Source of the DNA: Rossellomorea aquimaris
Lineage (GTDB): Bacteria; Bacillota; Bacilli; Bacillales; Bacillaceae_B
NCBI RefSeq assembly: GCF_020171925.1
Contig: NZ_JAIVAR010000003.1
Span: forward strand, 62,001-126,000
DNA length: 64,000 nucleotides
Reading direction: 5' to 3'
Position 1 is the first letter of the stretch, and each line of letters begins with the position of its first letter. The notes below the pieces were generated by a model. That model ran no database searches, was not told where the DNA came from, and worked only from the letters and a program-made list of their open reading frames with translations. Shown here one piece after another: positions 62,481 through 64,000 of the stretch. A program made the position numbers and the translations under genes.

Positions 62481-63677
62481 TCATTTTACTATTTCACTGG
62501 TTGAAAACTGGTAATCGTAGCAAATGTGGTACAGTTCCTCAAGCTCAGACCTCGTCGGCACCCGTGGATTATTCGCTGGACTCCCGCTGATGAAGGCATC
62601 GTCCGTCATCTTGCTCACCGCATGCGAGAACGCTTCTTCATCGATGCCCCATCCCTTCAGATTCGGGATATTGAGGTCCGAACAAAGCTTTTTAACAGCC
62701 TCCACCGCGACTTCGGCGCATTCCTTTTCAGAAAGATGACTATTTTCCTTTTGAAAAATGCGCCCCACCTCTGCGAGTCGATCGGTGCAATGATCCTTAC
62801 TGAATTCAAGTACTGCCGGCAAAAGCATTGCGTTCGAAAATCCATGAGGTACATGAAACAGTGCCCCTATCGGCCTCGACATCCCGTGGACCAAGCACAC
62901 CGAAGCATTCGAGAAGGCCATCCCCGCTTGCATGGCAGCGAGACTCATCGCTTCGCGAGCATCAAGGTCTTCACCGTCCCGATAAGCATCAAGCAGGTTA
63001 TCTGCAATTAATTGTATGGCCGATAGCGCCAGTGTATCCGTCATCGGGTGGGACTTTTTTGATAAATAGGCCTCCACCGCATGACTTAAGGCATCCACCC
63101 CTGTTGCCGCCGTCACGGTCCCCGGTGATGAAACGGAAAGGAAAGGATCGACGATGGCAACAACCGGCATGAAAGCAGGATGTTTGATCATCATCTTCAC
63201 ATCTTTGGCCGTGTCTGTTATGACCGTAACATCGGTAGCTTCTGAACCGGTCCCGGCCGTTGTGGGAATCGCAATATGAGGAAGCGGCTTTTTCTCCACT
63301 ACACTTATACCACCCATATATTCCCCTATGGATCCTCCGTTCGCAGCCAGAACCACAATCGCTTTTGCAGTATCGATGCAGCTTCCACCCCCAAGGGATA
63401 TGACTGCCTCGCAGCCCTCATCCTTCAACAGTTGAAGCGATTCCTCCACATATCGATCTGTCGGTTCGGAATCCACCCCCAGGTAAACGGCACTCCCGAC
63501 GCCCTGTTCTAGCAGATAACGACGGCATTTCTTTACATAACCAAGCCTATCCATCACTTTATCACTGACAATAAGTACTTTCTTCCCCCTTGACGCTGCT
63601 TCCTTCCCGACATTGACAAAGGCATCCCGACCGTATAAAACCGTTTGCGGAACGCGGAAACTTGCAAACTCCTCCAC
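62481..63677 (-). CDS. Iron-containing alcohol dehydrogenase
   Basis: This 398-residue group III alcohol dehydrogenase has an NAD-binding ISLGGGSCIDTAKAIVVLAA (about 93-112), TTAGTGSEATDVTVITD (about 138-154) and metal-binding histidines in DALSHAVEAY, LVHGMSRPIGALFHVPHGFS. The start is a GTG at 63677 after AAAGGGGTGCAAGTCT. The neighbouring mmsA suggests oxidation of a hydroxyacid such as 3-hydroxypropionate or 3-hydroxyisobutyrate to the semialdehyde; this is inference from position. Other alcohols are equally possible for the family. Confidence 0.88.
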   Translation of the reverse strand: MEEFASFRVPQTVLYGRDAFVNVGKEAASRGKKVLIVSDKVMDRLGYVKKCRRYLLEQGVGSAVYLGVDSEPTDRYVEESLQLLKDEGCEAVISLGGGSCIDTAKAIVVLAANGGSIGEYMGGISVVEKKPLPHIAIPTTAGTGSEATDVTVITDTAKDVKMMIKHPAFMPVVAIVDPFLSVSSPGTVTAATGVDALSHAVEAYLSKKSHPMTDTLALSAIQLIADNLLDAYRDGEDLDAREAMSLAAMQAGMAFSNASVCLVHGMSRPIGALFHVPHGFSNAMLLPAVLEFSKDHCTDRLAEVGRIFQKENSHLSEKECAEVAVEAVKKLCSDLNIPNLKGWGIDEEAFSHAVSKMTDDAFISGSPANNPRVPTRSELEELYHICYDYQFSTSEIVK

Positions 63678-63832
63678 AGACTTGCACCCCTTTACGTGAT
63701 TTCACTGCACTTTTCCCGATAAGCATGCACATGACTGATAGGGCCTGATCTATGTAAAAATCGTCTCATATGTGTACCCCTGCCCTATAAAAAACTAAAT
63801 ATTCCAACAATTGAAGTATAACACAAAATGGA

Positions 63833-63874
63833 AGGTACGTCCCTCATCGCTTCACCGTGATGAGGGGCGTACCT
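63833..63874. repeat. Palindromic repeat, copy F
   Basis: Arms AGGTACGTCCCTCATC and GATGAGGGGCGTACCT have one mismatch, around GCTTCACCGT. It lies 21 bp beyond the stop of a frame entering from the right edge, matching the gene-end placement of other copies. Confidence 0.85.
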
Positions 63875-63895
63875 TCCATTTGGATTCAAGGCATA

Positions 63896-64000
63896 TCATC
63901 TTTTAATGATTTTTTTCAGGAATACGGTCAGCTTATGAAGTAAGCTACATCGCCATCCTTTTTTAAATTTCATAATTTTATTGTACATCGATTTGTCTTG
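63896..64000 (-). CDS. C-terminal fragment of a gene beyond the right edge
   Basis: The last 34 codons of a minus-strand frame end at 63896 with a very basic tail (MYNKIMKFKKGWRCSLLHKL continuing TVFLKKIIKR). The start is outside the window, or a 30-residue peptide could begin at 63988 without a visible binding site. The nearby palindrome supports a real gene end. No family can be named. Confidence 0.3.
   Translation of the reverse strand, partial: QDKSMYNKIMKFKKGWRCSLLHKLTVFLKKIIKR

Noticed and set aside
1-64000. tRNA or rRNA genes
   Set aside because: I looked for cloverleaf signatures such as GGTTCGAATCC and found none; a covariance-model search would be the decisive test.

Overview
The window looks like chromosomal DNA of a low-to-moderate G+C, aerobic, probably spore-forming Bacillaceae species (Bacillus or Rossellomorea type). 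The basis is strong GGAGG-type ribosome binding sites, Bacillus-style NagR, LutR and cre operators, an Fnr with C-terminal cluster cysteines, a sporulenol-synthase-type terpene cyclase and AgcS, LutABC and HflX homologues. I saw no rRNA, tRNA, CRISPR array, phage module or insertion sequence. This is a core/accessory metabolic chromosome segment.

Layout. 0-3.5 kb: truncated DUF3231 gene, ECF sigma/anti-sigma pair, DUF2161 nuclease-like protein. 3.5-8.6 kb: GlcNAc PTS (nagP) and an ArsR-type regulator with two peptide-type ABC permeases. 8.7-15 kb: glutamate synthase. 15.4-17.5 kb: MerR/SRPBCC pair and mnmH. 17.6-27 kb: amino-sugar block with nagA-nagB, divergent nagR, murP-mupG-murQ, then a GlcD/GlcF-type D-2-hydroxyacid oxidase. 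27-34 kb: methyltransferase, nitroreductase, C45 acyltransferase, ECF sigma plus a ClpP paralogue, membrane proteins. 34.4-40.2 kb: complete L-lactate module lutABC, lutP, lutR. 40-50 kb: 2H phosphoesterase, AraC, SRPBCC/ArsR pair, DUF1835, DUF4003, gabD, DUF805, AgcS symporter, hydrolase. 50-56 kb: a 1026-residue GNAT fusion, squalene-hopene-type cyclase, fnr. 56-64 kb: DUF218 protein, a decayed ORF, SDR, hflX, mmsA and an iron alcohol dehydrogenase.

How the genes work together. NagP and MurP import and phosphorylate amino sugars from cell-wall turnover. MupG splits MurNAc6P-GlcNAc, MurQ converts MurNAc6P to GlcNAc6P plus D-lactate, and NagA/NagB feed fructose-6P. The adjacent GlcD/GlcF pair could oxidise the released D-lactate. 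Four NagR-like operators tie nagP, nagA, nagR and murP together. The lut module handles L-lactate and has two LutR operators placed at recognisable promoters.

The most unusual material is non-coding. Three intergenic arrays combine a short conserved core with a variable remainder at an exact period: 20 bp at 3.6 kb, 20 bp at 34.2 kb, 25 bp at 27.1 kb. In addition, a family of about 42-bp near-perfect palindromes sits a few bases beyond the stop codons of many genes.
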